From: Pseudactinotalea terrae
Lineage (GTDB): Bacteria > Actinomycetota > Actinomycetes > Actinomycetales > Beutenbergiaceae
Reading direction: 5' to 3'
Length of the DNA: 64,000 bases
NCBI RefSeq assembly: GCF_009733845.1
Contig: NZ_WNXZ01000002.1
Span: forward strand, 434,001-498,000
The position numbers and the translations under genes were made by a program. Below the pieces are notes generated by a model. The model saw nothing but the letters and a program-made list of their open reading frames with translations, was not told the DNA's origin and made no database searches. Positions 19,635-28,890 of the stretch are shown here, one piece after another; within the stretch, counting starts at the first letter, position 1, and the number at the start of each line of letters is the position of its first letter.

Positions 19635-19677
19635 ACCGTGTCCTGCGCTCGTCTCACGTACATGCGCAGGACACGGT
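19635..19677. terminator. 14-bp perfect inverted repeat between convergent FKBP and msrA
   Basis: ACCGTGTCCTGCGC (19635-19648) and GCGCAGGACACGGT (19664-19677) are exact inverse complements around a 15-nt loop. It lies between two convergent genes and is symmetric, so it may terminate both transcripts. There is no U-tract. Confidence 0.65.
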
Positions 19678-19693
19678 TGTCTGTTGTGCGGGG

Positions 19694-20392
19694 CTACTCC
19701 CGCCCGAGCACCGAGTCTTGGCTGGGCAGCTGGTCCTGACGCACGATCCCGACCGGGCAGGTCATGCCGTTCGGCCCGTGGTTGCAGTAGCCACCAGGGT
19801 TCTTGTGCAGATACTGCTGGTGGTAGTCCTCGGCGTAGTAGAACGGACCGGCATCGGCGGCCGGCCGCAGCTCGGTAGTGATGTCGCCGAACCCGTGCTC
19901 GTGCACGACGGCGTTGAACGCCTCCCGGCTCGCTCTCACCACGGCCTCGTCGGCGGGGTCGGTCCAGTAGATCGCGCTGCGGTACTGGGTGCCGATGTCG
20001 TTGCCCTGACGGTTGGGCGTCGTCGGGTCGTGGTTCTCCCAGAACGCCTTGAGCAGGTGCTCGACGTCGGTTACGGCCGGGTCGTAGACAACCTGCACCG
20101 CCTCGGTGTGGCCGGTCCGCCCCGTGCAGGTCTCCTCGTAGGTGGGGTTCGGCGAGTAGCCACCCATGTAGCCGGCGGCGGTGCTCACCACGCCGGGCAG
20201 CCGCCAGAAGATGCGCTCCGCACCCCAGAAACAGCCCATCGCGACGTACAGCGTGCGGCTGCCCTCGGGCCAGGGGCCTTCCAGCGCAGAGCCGAGGACC
20301 GCGTGGGTGGGCGGCACCGTGAACGGCCGCTCGGCGTGGCCGGGCAGAGCCTGCTCGCGGGTCACCATGGTGGTCGGTCGGCCGAAGATCAT
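19694..20392 (-). CDS. msrA: Peptide-methionine (S)-S-oxide reductase
   Basis: A 232-residue MsrA that repairs oxidised methionine using thioredoxin. The catalytic Cys 54 lies in [10 protein letters not shown]; the family motifs [30 protein letters not shown] and [20 protein letters not shown]-like ([17 protein letters not shown]) follow, with a C-terminal resolving cysteine in GYCNHG or MTCPVG. The N-terminal 45 residues extend beyond the E. coli-like core start, as is usual in actinobacteria. Start at 20392 has AGGAGGA 6 nt upstream; a longer frame to 20866 lacks one. Confidence 0.92.
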   Translation of the reverse strand: MIFGRPTTMVTREQALPGHAERPFTVPPTHAVLGSALEGPWPEGSRTLYVAMGCFWGAERIFWRLPGVVSTAAGYMGGYSPNPTYEETCTGRTGHTEAVQVVYDPAVTDVEHLLKAFWENHDPTTPNRQGNDIGTQYRSAIYWTDPADEAVVRASREAFNAVVHEHGFGDITTELRPAADAGPFYYAEDYHQQYLHKNPGGYCNHGPNGMTCPVGIVRQDQLPSQDSVLGRE

Positions 20393-20488
20393 CGCGGGTC
20401 CTCCTCTGGTCGCCGCCGGGTGCGGCGCCATCAGGGACAACGTGGCCACCACCGCTGCTGTTCCCCCGGCGGGCAGCTCGCGGTGACC

Positions 20489-20494
20489 TAGGCT
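20489..20494 (+). promoter_or_regulatory. -10 element of leaderless promoter (AI-2E-family permease/ilvA)
   Basis: TAGGCT ends 7 nt before the ATG at 20502. Confidence 0.55.
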
Positions 20495-20501
20495 GCACCC
20501 C

Positions 20502-21707
20502 ATGGGTTGGCTCCGCAGTGGACGTTCACGTGACGTCGTGGTGGTGCGGGAGACCTCGCCGCTGACGACCCGCCCCACCGACACCGCAACGCTCCAAGAA
20601 GCGCACCGCTCGTCCGTCCCGGCGCCCGTCCGTGCCGCCTCGGAGTGGTCCTGGCGCTTGATCCTCATCGTCATCGGCGTGACTCTCGTGGTGGCCGGCC
20701 TGGTGTGGCTGAAGACCGTGGTCGTGCCGGTGCTGGTCGCGACCCTGCTCGCCTCGTTGCTCGCGCCGCTGACCGGGTGGCTGTGCCGGCGCTTCCGGTT
20801 CCCGCGCGTCCTGGCCGTTCTCACGACCCTCGTCGGGGTGATCGCGGTGGTCGGCGGGCTGGTCACGCTGGCCGGCAGCTCGATCGCGGACGGGTTCCCT
20901 GCGCTCAGGGATCAGGCCACCGCGGGATTCGACGACGCCCTGGCCTGGCTCAGCTCCGGCCCCTTGCGCCTCGACGAGGCGACCCTGAGCAGCTGGGTCG
21001 ACCAGCTGCAGGAACAGCTCAGCTCCAACTCCGAAGCGATCGTCTCGGGTGCCCTGTCGCTGACGACGTCGGCCGGGCACATCGCCGCCGGCGCCCTCAT
21101 CGCCTTGTTCTGCCTCTTCTTCTTCCTGCTCGAGGGTCGCAGGATCTGGACCTGGGTGGTGGGTCTGTTCCCACGCGTGGCGCGCGCCCGGATCGACGGT
21201 GCGGGGCTCCGCGGCTGGATCAGCCTCGGGACGTACGCGCGCACGCAGATCCTGGTGGCGTTCGTCGACGGCATCGGCATCGGGCTGTTCGCCTGGTTGC
21301 TCGGGGTGCCGCTGCCGGTCCCGCTGGGCATCCTGGTGTTCGTCGGGGCGTTCATCCCGATCATCGGTGCCCTCGTCACCGGGAGCGTGGCCGTCGCCGT
21401 CGCCCTCGTCGACGGCGGCATCCTCACCGCTGTGCTCATGCTCGCGGCCGTGCTGTTCGTCCAGCAGGTCGAGGGCAATCTGCTGCAGCCGCTGCTCATG
21501 AGCCAGGCGTTGCGGCTGCACCCCGTGGCAGTGCTGCTCGCCGTCGCGACCGGCACCCTGGTCGGTGGGATCGTCGGTGCCCTCTTCGCGGTTCCGCTCA
21601 TCGCCGTCGCGAACACGGCCATCAAGTACCTCAACGGCAAGGACCCCATCCCTGACCGACTCAAGGGCGAGTTCGAGGAGCTGACCAGACGGTGGCAGCA
21701 GACCTGA
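20502..21707 (+). CDS. AI-2E/PerM-family membrane transporter
   Basis: A 401-residue membrane protein with an N-terminal soluble stretch of about 45 residues and roughly eight hydrophobic helices in the order typical of the AI-2E (TqsA/PerM/YdiK) family: two N-terminal helices, a soluble middle section (residues about 125-185), then a helical bundle with [20 protein letters not shown] and [11 protein letters not shown], and the hallmark [13 protein letters not shown] near 322-334. Substrate unknown; these proteins act as secondary exporters. Followed with a 16-bp overlap by ilvA, an apparently accidental pairing. Leaderless-type promoter. Confidence 0.85.
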   Translation: MGWLRSGRSRDVVVVRETSPLTTRPTDTATLQEAHRSSVPAPVRAASEWSWRLILIVIGVTLVVAGLVWLKTVVVPVLVATLLASLLAPLTGWLCRRFRFPRVLAVLTTLVGVIAVVGGLVTLAGSSIADGFPALRDQATAGFDDALAWLSSGPLRLDEATLSSWVDQLQEQLSSNSEAIVSGALSLTTSAGHIAAGALIALFCLFFFLLEGRRIWTWVVGLFPRVARARIDGAGLRGWISLGTYARTQILVAFVDGIGIGLFAWLLGVPLPVPLGILVFVGAFIPIIGALVTGSVAVAVALVDGGILTAVLMLAAVLFVQQVEGNLLQPLLMSQALRLHPVAVLLAVATGTLVGGIVGALFAVPLIAVANTAIKYLNGKDPIPDRLKGEFEELTRRWQQT

Positions 21708-22906
21708 GGATCGAGCACGTCCGAGCGGCCGCTGCGACGCTCGCCGACGTCATCTCCCGGACACCGGTCGAGGAGAGCGCCGCGCTCTCGCGGATCGCCG
21801 GCACGCGGGTGGTGCTCAAGTGCGAGAACCTCCAGCGCGGCGGATCGTTCAAGATCCGCGGTGCCTACCTGCGGATGTCGCGGCTCACGCAGGAGCAGCA
21901 GGCGCGCGGCGTGGTCGCAGCCAGCGCGGGCAACCACGCGCAGGGTGTTGCGCTCGCAGCCGCGGCGCTCGGCATCGACGCGGTCGTCTACATGCCGCTG
22001 GGTGCCGCGTTGCCGAAGATCGCCGCCACCAAGGGCTACGGCGCCACCGTGCGGATGCACGGCAGCACGGTCGACGAAGCGCTCGTGGAGGCGTACGCCG
22101 AGGCCGAGCGGACCGGCCGCACCCTCATCCACCCGTTCGACCACCTCGACATCGTCACCGGCCAGGCCACGCTCGGCCTCGAGATCGCCGAGCAGGTGCC
22201 CGATGTCCGCACCGTGATCGTCCCGACCGGTGGCGGCGGTCTGCTCGCCGGGGTCTCGACGGCGTTGCACGGCGCGCTCGGCCCGCACGTCACCATCGTG
22301 GGGGTGCAGGCCGAGGGCGCAGCCGCCTACCCCGACTCGCTCGCGCAGGGGCGCCCGGTGGCGCTCGCCCAGATGCAGACGATGGCCGATGGCATCGCGA
22401 TCGGCTGTCCCGGTGAGGTGCCGCTCGACATCGTGGCTCGCGAGGTGCAATGGGTCGAGACGGTCTCCGAGGAGGAGCTGTCCCAAGCGCTGCTGCTGCT
22501 CACGGAGCGCGCCAAGCTGGTGGTCGAACCCTCGGGCGCCGCGGGGGTGGCCGCGCTGCGCCACCATCCGGGTCGGTGGGAGGGACCGGTCGTGGTGGTG
22601 CTCTCGGGCGGCAACGTCGACCCGTTGGTGCTGATGCGGGTGCTGCAGCACGGACTGGTGGCTGCCGGTCGGTACCTGCAGGTCAAGGTTCGCACCAAGG
22701 ACACCCCGGGGCACCTGGCCCGGCTCCTCGCCGAGCTCGCAGCCCAGGGCGGCAACGTCCTCAACGTCGGGCACGTACGCACCGACCCCACCCTCGCCGT
22801 CGACGAGGTGGACATCGCCGTGGAGATCGAGACCCGCGGGGCCGAGCACTGCACGGAGGTGATCGAGCGGCTCCATGCCGCCGGGTACCAGGTGCTGCCG
22901 GGCTGA
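21692..22906 (+). CDS. ilvA: Threonine ammonia-lyase (threonine dehydratase)
   Basis: A 404-residue PLP enzyme that deaminates threonine to 2-oxobutanoate, the first step of isoleucine synthesis. The PLP lysine is Lys 54 in GGSFKIRGAYLRMS; the phosphate-binding glycine loop is PTGGGGLLAG near residues 178-187. A single ACT domain follows from about residue 328 (YLQVKVRTKDTPGHLARLLA), which could sense an amino acid; the short, one-ACT form is common in actinobacteria. GTG start at 21692 lies inside the end of the previous gene with GAGGAG upstream, implying translational coupling. Confidence 0.9.
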   Translation: MAADLRIEHVRAAAATLADVISRTPVEESAALSRIAGTRVVLKCENLQRGGSFKIRGAYLRMSRLTQEQQARGVVAASAGNHAQGVALAAAALGIDAVVYMPLGAALPKIAATKGYGATVRMHGSTVDEALVEAYAEAERTGRTLIHPFDHLDIVTGQATLGLEIAEQVPDVRTVIVPTGGGGLLAGVSTALHGALGPHVTIVGVQAEGAAAYPDSLAQGRPVALAQMQTMADGIAIGCPGEVPLDIVAREVQWVETVSEEELSQALLLLTERAKLVVEPSGAAGVAALRHHPGRWEGPVVVVLSGGNVDPLVLMRVLQHGLVAAGRYLQVKVRTKDTPGHLARLLAELAAQGGNVLNVGHVRTDPTLAVDEVDIAVEIETRGAEHCTEVIERLHAAGYQVLPG

Positions 22907-22951
22907 CCAGCGCCGCGATCGTCGTCGAGCACGGTGGTCGGGAAAAGAACA

Positions 22952-22981
22952 AGCACCCGACGCCGTGCGGCGCCGGGTGCT
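22952..22981 (-). terminator. Rho-independent terminator of greA
   Basis: AGCACCCG (22952-22959) pairs with CGGGTGCT (22974-22981), extended inside by CGCC/GGCG. Read on the minus strand it is followed by a T-rich run (TTGTTCTTTTC), which fits the end of greA; ilvA on the other strand may use the same hairpin. Confidence 0.8.
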
Positions 22982-22992
22982 CGTTCGAGCGC

Positions 22993-23475
22993 TCAGCCCT
23001 TGAAGGGCGTGGCCTTCGTGATCTTGACCTTCATCTTCGACCCGGCGGGGGTGCTGTACTCGACCGTGTCGCCGGCCTTGTGGCCGAGGATGGCCGCGCC
23101 GAGGGGCGAGGACGCGGAGTACACGTCGAGGTCGGTGTCACCGGCCACCTCGCGCGAGCCGAGCAGGAAGGTCATCTTCTCGCCGCCGACGGTCGCGGTC
23201 ACGACCATGCCGGGCTCGACGATGCCGTCATCGGCAGGCGCTTCGCCGACCTGCGCGCTACGCAGCAGGTCGTCGAGCTGGCGGATACGGGCTTCCTGCT
23301 TGGCCTGCTCCTCACGAGCGGCGTGGTAGCCACCGTTCTCCTTGAGGTCGCCCTCGTCGCGAGCCGCTTCGATCTTGTCGGCGATCTCGGCGCGACCCAC
23401 GGCTGTGAGGTGGTCGTACTCGGCCTTCAGGCGGTCATAGCTCTCCTGGGTGAGCCAGGTCGTCGTCTCGGACAC
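22993..23475 (-). CDS. greA: Transcription elongation factor GreA
   Basis: A 160-residue GreA that rescues backtracked RNA polymerase by stimulating transcript cleavage. The N-terminal coiled coil carries the catalytic acidic tip in DEGDLKENGGYHAAREEQ, and the C-terminal FKBP-like domain contains YSASSPLGAAILGHKAGD. GTG at 23475 is chosen because AGGAG lies 7 nt upstream; an ATG in the longer frame at 23508 has none. Monocistronic with its own terminator, in the greA-DUF4307-mca neighbourhood typical of actinobacteria. Confidence 0.93.
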   Translation of the reverse strand: MSETTTWLTQESYDRLKAEYDHLTAVGRAEIADKIEAARDEGDLKENGGYHAAREEQAKQEARIRQLDDLLRSAQVGEAPADDGIVEPGMVVTATVGGEKMTFLLGSREVAGDTDLDVYSASSPLGAAILGHKAGDTVEYSTPAGSKMKVKITKATPFKG

Positions 23476-23685
23476 GCGGGTACTCCTTGTTTGCTTCGAG
23501 GGCGCCAAGCCCGCACGGCTTGCGGACCTATGGCGAAACCCGCCGGCGGTCAGCTCCGGGCCGAGCCGAGCAAGCGTTCTGCTCGGACACTACGACTTCG
23601 GTGCTGGCTCGGGCTGTCGCCAGGCGGGTGAACGGACAGTTTAGCAACGCCGCGAACTCCTGGGCGACGGGCGCGCCGGGCACGA

Positions 23686-23691
23686 TAGTCT
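23686..23691 (+). promoter_or_regulatory. Candidate -10 in the 304-bp greA/metallopeptidase divergent region
   Basis: TAGTCT could start transcription near 23698, giving a leader of roughly 80 nt before the chosen ATG of the metallopeptidase. On the opposite strand TAAACT (23638-23643) is a candidate -10 for greA. I see no gene in this gap. Confidence 0.35.
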
Positions 23692-23779
23692 GCGGCTGCA
23701 GCAGCCCGGCTGGGCAGCGTTGGCACAGGACGACGAACTGGTCCGGCACGGGCTCAGGGGGAAGGGCGGGCGCAGGGCG

Positions 23780-25510
23780 ATGACGGCAACTCCTCCGCCG
23801 GGGGCACAGGGTCCTGCGCAGCAGCACCCGCAGCAGGCACCCCAGCAGCAGTGGCCCCAGCCAGGTGAGCAGCAGTGGCAGCAGCCAGGGCAGCAGCAGT
23901 GGCCCCAGCAGCCCGCCGTCCAGCAGCCGCAGGCCCCGGTTCAGCCGCAGGCCCCGGTTCAGCAGGCCCCGGTCCAGCAGCAGTGGCCCGCGCAAGCGCC
24001 TCAGCAGCAGTGGCAGCAGCCGCAGTACACGCCGCAGCGGGCGGGCGGCGAGTACGGATACCGGTACGGCGAGATGCCGCAGTACCCCACGCCGCAGTTC
24101 CCGCCGCCCTCGCGGCCGCCGCAGCGGGGGATCCCGGGGTGGATGTGGGCGATGGCAGCGGTGCTGGTGATCGCCGTCGTGGCGGTCTTCGCGATCCCCG
24201 CGCTGACGAACGACCCAGGCGGCGACCCCACAGGAGTGGGCACCTCGGACGGCCCCACCCAGCCCGTCGACGACGGGTACGGGCAGCCCAACACCGCCTC
24301 CTCCGGCACCTTCACCGGCGCGCACATGCTCGCCGGAATGAACGATGCGCTCGCCGCACGCGATCGCGGCGCGTTCTTCCGCTTCGTCGAGGGCGATGCG
24401 GCAGCCGCGCTGAACCTGTGGTGGGACAACATGGACGTGCTGCGGTGGGAGGTCGGTGCGATCTCGCTCGCCCCAGGGCAGCTGGACACCTACGAGAACG
24501 ACACGATCGAGCTGCGGGTGACGCTCGGAGCGGCGACCGCGGGCTCGCCGACGATCCCGGAGGCCAGCGAGCACCCCGACGCCGGGCTCTCCTACGCCCC
24601 GAGCAACATCTACCGCGCCACCATCCGGGTGACCGACGACGGCGAGAGCGGCGTCATCAGCGGCTGGGAGGTCGTGGGCACCGCAGCGCCGTGGGACCTG
24701 GAGCCGCTGTACGCCGTGGTGACCGAGCACTCGGTGATGGCGGGCTACGCCGACGAGCGGGAGCTGGTCGATCGGATCGCACCGCTCGGTGACGCCGGTG
24801 CCACCTGGGTGATCGAGACCTTCGCGCGCGAGCAGGGCATCGCCAACGCCGAGCGGTTCACGACCTTCGTGACCGAGGATGCTGGTCGCTTCAACGACTG
24901 GTTCATCTCCGACACCACCGGCTGGGTAGCCGATCGTGCGGGCACGATGTTCCCGCAACGGCGCCCCTACGCCAGCGACGAGGTGCTGGCCTCCATCGCC
25001 ACCGGCGGCCCGAGCGTCAACGCAGGCGGCGTCCTCACGATCGGCCCGAACGGCCTGCTGTACGGCCCGGAGGACACGCAGGACACCATCGTGCACGAGT
25101 TCGTGCACGCCATCCACACCACGAACGTGCCGCAGCAGTCCTGGCCGGGCTCCCCGGTCATGGAGGGCTGGGCCACGTACAACGAGGGGCTGTACACCGG
25201 CGACGGCGAGTTCGGCAAGGAGGGCACCTACGCCGGCCGGGTCATCCGCATGTGCCTCGAGGAGAACCCGTTCGACGGCCAGTTCCCCGTGCAGGACGAC
25301 TTCACGCCGGTCGAGACCGTGCACTGCGCCTACATGCTGAGCGGCACGATGTACGCCTACGCCGCTTCTCTCGGCGTCGACGTCTACGAGGCTGCCGACC
25401 ATGCCCTCCTCGAGGGCGAGGCGCTCCCCGAGGCGATCGCCGACCTGGGCGGACCGCTGCTGGATGCCTCCGCGTGGTGGAGCTGGTTGGCCTCGACGTA
25501 CGGCTCGTGA
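23780..25510 (+). CDS. Membrane-anchored zinc metallopeptidase (gluzincin-like) with Gln/Pro-rich cytoplasmic tail
   Basis: A 576-residue protein. Residues 10-115 are a low-complexity Gln/Pro/Trp tail with repeated QQQW and QPQAPV blocks; one transmembrane helix follows at about 120-142 (WMWAMAAVLVIAVVAVFAIP), so the rest should be outside the cell. Residues 180-310 resemble an NTF2-like or helical spacer; the catalytic part has HEFVH (His 439, Glu 440, His 443) followed 19 residues later by MEGWATYNEG, where Glu 462 is the likely third zinc ligand, the HExxH...E pattern of gluzincins (peptidase MA clan). Substrate unknown. ATG at 23780 chosen; a TTG at 23720 would add 20 residues. Confidence 0.75.
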   Translation: MTATPPPGAQGPAQQHPQQAPQQQWPQPGEQQWQQPGQQQWPQQPAVQQPQAPVQPQAPVQQAPVQQQWPAQAPQQQWQQPQYTPQRAGGEYGYRYGEMPQYPTPQFPPPSRPPQRGIPGWMWAMAAVLVIAVVAVFAIPALTNDPGGDPTGVGTSDGPTQPVDDGYGQPNTASSGTFTGAHMLAGMNDALAARDRGAFFRFVEGDAAAALNLWWDNMDVLRWEVGAISLAPGQLDTYENDTIELRVTLGAATAGSPTIPEASEHPDAGLSYAPSNIYRATIRVTDDGESGVISGWEVVGTAAPWDLEPLYAVVTEHSVMAGYADERELVDRIAPLGDAGATWVIETFAREQGIANAERFTTFVTEDAGRFNDWFISDTTGWVADRAGTMFPQRRPYASDEVLASIATGGPSVNAGGVLTIGPNGLLYGPEDTQDTIVHEFVHAIHTTNVPQQSWPGSPVMEGWATYNEGLYTGDGEFGKEGTYAGRVIRMCLEENPFDGQFPVQDDFTPVETVHCAYMLSGTMYAYAASLGVDVYEAADHALLEGEALPEAIADLGGPLLDASAWWSWLASTYGS

Positions 25511-25529
25511 GCCGCCAGAGCCCCAGCGC

Positions 25530-25949
25530 TCACGCGATCTCGCAGGACCTGACCATCGCGATGCTGGCGCGCTCCGTGGTCGCCATCGTCAGGGCCACCC
25601 GGCTGACCTGGCTGTCGGCCGGCTCGACCTCGACATCGACGATCCCGACCTGACCGAAGCCGCCTCCGAGCGCCTCGATCGTGCAGACGGCGGTGGCGCC
25701 CACCGGGCGGGTGACCTCGAGGACCAGCTCGACATGGCCGTCGTCGACCGCGGTGAACAGACCCACCTCGCCCTCGGCGCTCGGCTGCATCATCCCCCAA
25801 GCGACCCATCCGAGCCCGACGGCGGCGACCAGGCCGACGACGACGGCCGCCACCCGCAAGCTGCCGCCCGGGCGGGCCGGCTTCTCGCCGTAGCGGCCGG
25901 CCGGTCGTACGTGCTCACGTGTCGAGCCGGGGGCGGGTGAGGGTGCCAT
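25530..25949 (-). CDS. DUF4307 membrane protein
   Basis: A 139-residue protein with a basic, disordered N-terminus, a single transmembrane helix ([20 protein letters not shown], about 33-52) and an external beta-sandwich-like part containing [22 protein letters not shown] and a second cysteine near the end (VRSCEIA), possibly a disulfide. This is the actinobacterial DUF4307 family, commonly encoded between greA and mca as seen here. Function unknown. It diverges from mca; a short dyad TGACACGTCA overlaps its start region. Confidence 0.8.
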   Translation of the reverse strand: MAPSPAPGSTREHVRPAGRYGEKPARPGGSLRVAAVVVGLVAAVGLGWVAWGMMQPSAEGEVGLFTAVDDGHVELVLEVTRPVGATAVCTIEALGGGFGQVGIVDVEVEPADSQVSRVALTMATTERASIAMVRSCEIA

Positions 25950-26033
25950 GACGTGTCATCCTTGGAGAAGACGAGAGACCGGGTCGGCTCCGGCCGTGCA
26001 CCAGTCTCGCACCTGCAGGACGACGGAGGATTC

Positions 26034-26912
26034 GTGGCTGAGCCCACGCTGCGGTTGATGGCTGTGCACGCGCACCCTGACGACGAGTCGAGCAAGGGTG
26101 CCGCGACCATGGCACGTTATGCGGCCGAAGGGGTGGAGGTGCTGGTCGTCACCTGCACCGGTGGGGAGCGCGGTGACGTCCTCAACCCGCGGCTCCAGGA
26201 GGACCCCGAGGTGCTGCGGGACCTGCCGGGCCTGCGCCGTCGTGAGATGGCAGCCGCCGCGGCCGCGCTCGGCGTCCAGCAGCGCTGGCTCGGGTACGTC
26301 GACTCGGGGCTTCCCGAGGGCGACCCGCTGCCGCCCTTGCCGCCGGGCTGCTTCGCGCTCGAGCCCCTCGAGCAGGCCGCCGAGGCACTCGTCCGGGTGG
26401 TGCGGGAGTTCCGCCCCCACGTCATGACCACCTACAACGAGAACGGTGGCTACCCGCACCCGGACCACATCATGTGCCACAAGGTCTCGGTCGCGGCGTT
26501 CGAGGCGGCCGGTGACGAGGCCGCCTACCCGCACGCCGGCCCGGTGTGGGAGCCGCTGAAGCTCTACTACGACCACGGCTTCTCGAAGTCCAGGGTGCGA
26601 TCGGTGCACGAGGCACTGCTCGCGCAGCAGCAGCCCTCGCCGTACGAGGACTGGCTCAAGCGCTGGGACGAGGACGACTCGCCCGAGCGCGAGGTCACCA
26701 CCCGCATCGAGTGCAGCGACTACTTCGGCCACCGCGACCGGGCGCTGCTCGCGCACGCCACCCAGATCGACCCGGACGGCGTCTTCTTCGCCGTGCCCCG
26801 CGAGCTGGAGCGGGAGGTCTGGTCGGTCGAGGAGTTCGAGCTCGCCCGGAGCCGCGTGGACACCACGTTCCCCGAGGACGACCTCTTCGCGGGCGTGCGG
26901 GAGCTCGCATGA
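26034..26912 (+). CDS. mca: Mycothiol S-conjugate amidase
   Basis: A 292-residue zinc amidase that cleaves mycothiol conjugates of toxins, releasing an exportable mercapturate. The zinc site is visible as [10 protein letters not shown] (His 13, Asp 16) and the later [25 protein letters not shown] is characteristic of Mca/MshB; the presence of [12 protein letters not shown] and the [11 protein letters not shown]-terminus fits Mca rather than the shorter MshB. GTG at 26034 is chosen: GGAGGA lies just upstream. First of three overlapping genes (mca, small membrane protein, nitrilase). Confidence 0.9.
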   Translation: MAEPTLRLMAVHAHPDDESSKGAATMARYAAEGVEVLVVTCTGGERGDVLNPRLQEDPEVLRDLPGLRRREMAAAAAALGVQQRWLGYVDSGLPEGDPLPPLPPGCFALEPLEQAAEALVRVVREFRPHVMTTYNENGGYPHPDHIMCHKVSVAAFEAAGDEAAYPHAGPVWEPLKLYYDHGFSKSRVRSVHEALLAQQQPSPYEDWLKRWDEDDSPEREVTTRIECSDYFGHRDRALLAHATQIDPDGVFFAVPRELEREVWSVEEFELARSRVDTTFPEDDLFAGVRELA

Positions 26913-27196
26913 TCCTCGCCGACCAGCAGATCCCCGACGACGCCACCGTCACCCCGGGCATCGAGGGCTTCATGGTGTTCGCGCTGCTCGCGGTTATCGT
27001 GCTGCTGCTCGTGCTGAGCATGAGCAAGCACCTGCGCCGCATCGACAAGCGCGCGGCCGAGGAGGCCGCCGATGCCGAGGACGCCGCCCGGGAGGCGGCA
27101 GCGAGGTCAGGAGCCGACGACGGCGCCGCGCCCGTGAGCACGACGCCTGCCGACGTCCCGCCCGACTCGAGCGAGACGGGTCGCGAGGGTTCATGA
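26909..27196 (+). CDS. Small single-pass membrane protein of unknown function
   Basis: A 95-residue protein. A transmembrane helix ([19 protein letters not shown], about residues 20-38) is followed by a charged, Ala/Glu-rich coiled-coil-like tail and a disordered Ser/Thr/Pro end. Its ATG overlaps the mca stop and its stop overlaps the nitrilase start (ATGA both times). Such a small membrane protein downstream of mca is common in actinobacteria; no function is known to me. Confidence 0.75.
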   Translation: MILADQQIPDDATVTPGIEGFMVFALLAVIVLLLVLSMSKHLRRIDKRAAEEAADAEDAAREAAARSGADDGAAPVSTTPADVPPDSSETGREGS

Positions 27197-27978
27197 CCGA
27201 CCTGCGCGTCGCCGTCGGGCAGTACTCCGCGACGGATGACCCCGTGGCCAACGCCGCGACCGCCGTCGGGCTCGTGGCGCAGGCCGCAGAGGCCGGCGCG
27301 CGCCTGGTGCTGCTGCCCGAGTACGCCCTCGCATGGGCGGCCCGGCTGCGCCCCGACCTCGGTGACGGGCACGAGGCGTTCGGCGAGGCGCTCGCCGCGG
27401 CAGCCGCCGAGCACGGGCTCTGGGTGGTGGCGGGCACGCTCGAGCCGGCGGGGGAGCGGCTGCGCAACACGGCCGTCGCGTTCGGTCCGGACGGGCAGCC
27501 GCGCGGTTCCTACACGAAGGTGCACCTGTTCGACGCGTTCGGGATCCGGGAGTCCGAGGTACTGGACCCGGGCGCGCCGGGTGCGCCGGTGGTGATCGAC
27601 GTGGACGGGTGGCAGGTCGGCCTCGCCACCTGCTACGACCTGCGGTTCCCTGAGACCTTCCGGGTGCTCGTCGACGCCGGGGCGCAGGTGCTCGCCGTCG
27701 GAGCCGCCTGGGCGGCCGGGCCCGGCAAGGCCGACCAGCTCCGGGTGCTGGCTCGCGCTCGTGCGCTGGAGAACACCAGCTACCTGCTGCTCGCCAGCCA
27801 GAGCGGCCAGGGGCGGACGGGGCGCAGTGCTGCCGTCGGGCCGCTCGGTGAGGAGCTCGTCACTGCCGGTGAGCAGCCGGAGCTGCTCGTGGCCGACCTG
27901 ACGCGTGAACGCCTGGACGAGGTCCGCACGATGGTGCCCTCGCTACGGCACCGGCGCTACGCCGTCGTCCCTTCCTGA
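27193..27978 (+). CDS. Carbon-nitrogen hydrolase (nitrilase/omega-amidase-like)
   Basis: A 261-residue nitrilase-superfamily amidase. The Glu-Lys-Cys triad is seen as Glu 43 (LLPEYALAW), Lys in YTKVHLFDAFG (near 113) and Cys in ATCYDLRFPE (near 146). LRFPE and the short length match the Nit2/omega-amidase branch, which hydrolyses alpha-ketoglutaramate-type amides and deaminated glutathione in other organisms; with mca in the same operon a thiol-recycling role is possible, but that is inference. Overlaps the preceding gene by 4 bp and ends 1 bp before convergent ppk2. Confidence 0.82.
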   Translation: MTDLRVAVGQYSATDDPVANAATAVGLVAQAAEAGARLVLLPEYALAWAARLRPDLGDGHEAFGEALAAAAAEHGLWVVAGTLEPAGERLRNTAVAFGPDGQPRGSYTKVHLFDAFGIRESEVLDPGAPGAPVVIDVDGWQVGLATCYDLRFPETFRVLVDAGAQVLAVGAAWAAGPGKADQLRVLARARALENTSYLLLASQSGQGRTGRSAAVGPLGEELVTAGEQPELLVADLTRERLDEVRTMVPSLRHRRYAVVPS

Positions 27979-27979
27979 T

Positions 27980-28861
27980 CTAGGCGCGCGAGGTCCCGGC
28001 GAGGCGCTCGAGCTCGACCTTCGGGTCGAAGTCGGCGGCCGGCCAGCCCAGGTCGAGGTCGGTGAGAGCGCCGTGCAGCAGCTCGGTGACCGCGAGCCGC
28101 GCGTACCACTTGCGGTCGGCCGGGATCACGTACCAGGGGGCCTCGGGCACGGAGGTCCGGGCGAGCATCTCGGCGTAGGCGGCCTGGTAGTCGTCCCACT
28201 CCTCGCGCACGTCGACGTCGCCGGGGTTGTACTTCCACCACTTGTCGGGACGCTCGAGGCGCTCCTGGAGGCGTTCGCCCTGCTCGGCGTGCGAGACCAT
28301 CATCGCGACCTTGATCAGCGTGGTGCCGCTCTCGACGATCGTGCGGTCGAACTCCACGCACTCGTCGTAGCGGGTCTCGTTGACGTCGGCGGGCTCGAGC
28401 TCGTCGACCTTGACCACGAGCACCTGCTCGTAGTGGGACCGGTCGAAGACGCCGATCTTGCCGGGCTCGGGCAGCTCCTTGCGGATGCGCCACAGGTGGT
28501 GGTGCTCGCGTTCCTCGGCGGTGGGCACGCCGAAGCTCGCGAGCGCGACTCCCTGCGGGTCGACCATGCCGATGACGTGCCGCACGATGCCGCCCTTGCC
28601 GGCTGTGTCGATGCCCTGCAGCAGAAGCAGCACCGAGCGGGTGCCACCGCTCCTGCCATCGGCGAACAGGCGTTCCTGCAGGTCGGAGAGCTCCTCGCCG
28701 CGCTGGGCCATGAACTGCTCGCCGGCATCCTTGTCGCCCTCCCAGCCGGGCGTGCCCGCGCGGTCGAAGGAGGCGAGGTCGAAGTCGGGGCCCACGCGTA
28801 GCAGCTCGGAGGGGTCACCGGACCAGCCGGCGCTGCTCGTGCTCTTCTTCTTCTTGCCCAT
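27980..28861 (-). CDS. ppk2: Polyphosphate kinase 2 family protein
   Basis: A 293-residue PPK2-family phosphotransferase, which uses polyphosphate to phosphorylate nucleotides. Walker A is LLLQGIDTAGKGG (about 80-92), Walker B-type motif is IGVFDRSHYEQVLV (near 139-152) and the lid region contains the arginine-rich ETRYDECVEF. The single-domain architecture corresponds to class I or III enzymes; nucleoside mono- or diphosphate preference cannot be told from sequence here. A TAGGGT hexamer lies 8 nt before the ATG, suggesting a near-leaderless mRNA. Confidence 0.88.
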   Translation of the reverse strand: MGKKKKSTSSAGWSGDPSELLRVGPDFDLASFDRAGTPGWEGDKDAGEQFMAQRGEELSDLQERLFADGRSGGTRSVLLLLQGIDTAGKGGIVRHVIGMVDPQGVALASFGVPTAEEREHHHLWRIRKELPEPGKIGVFDRSHYEQVLVVKVDELEPADVNETRYDECVEFDRTIVESGTTLIKVAMMVSHAEQGERLQERLERPDKWWKYNPGDVDVREEWDDYQAAYAEMLARTSVPEAPWYVIPADRKWYARLAVTELLHGALTDLDLGWPAADFDPKVELERLAGTSRA

Positions 28862-28890
28862 GGTTCGTCACCCTAGGGCGAGCATGGGCG

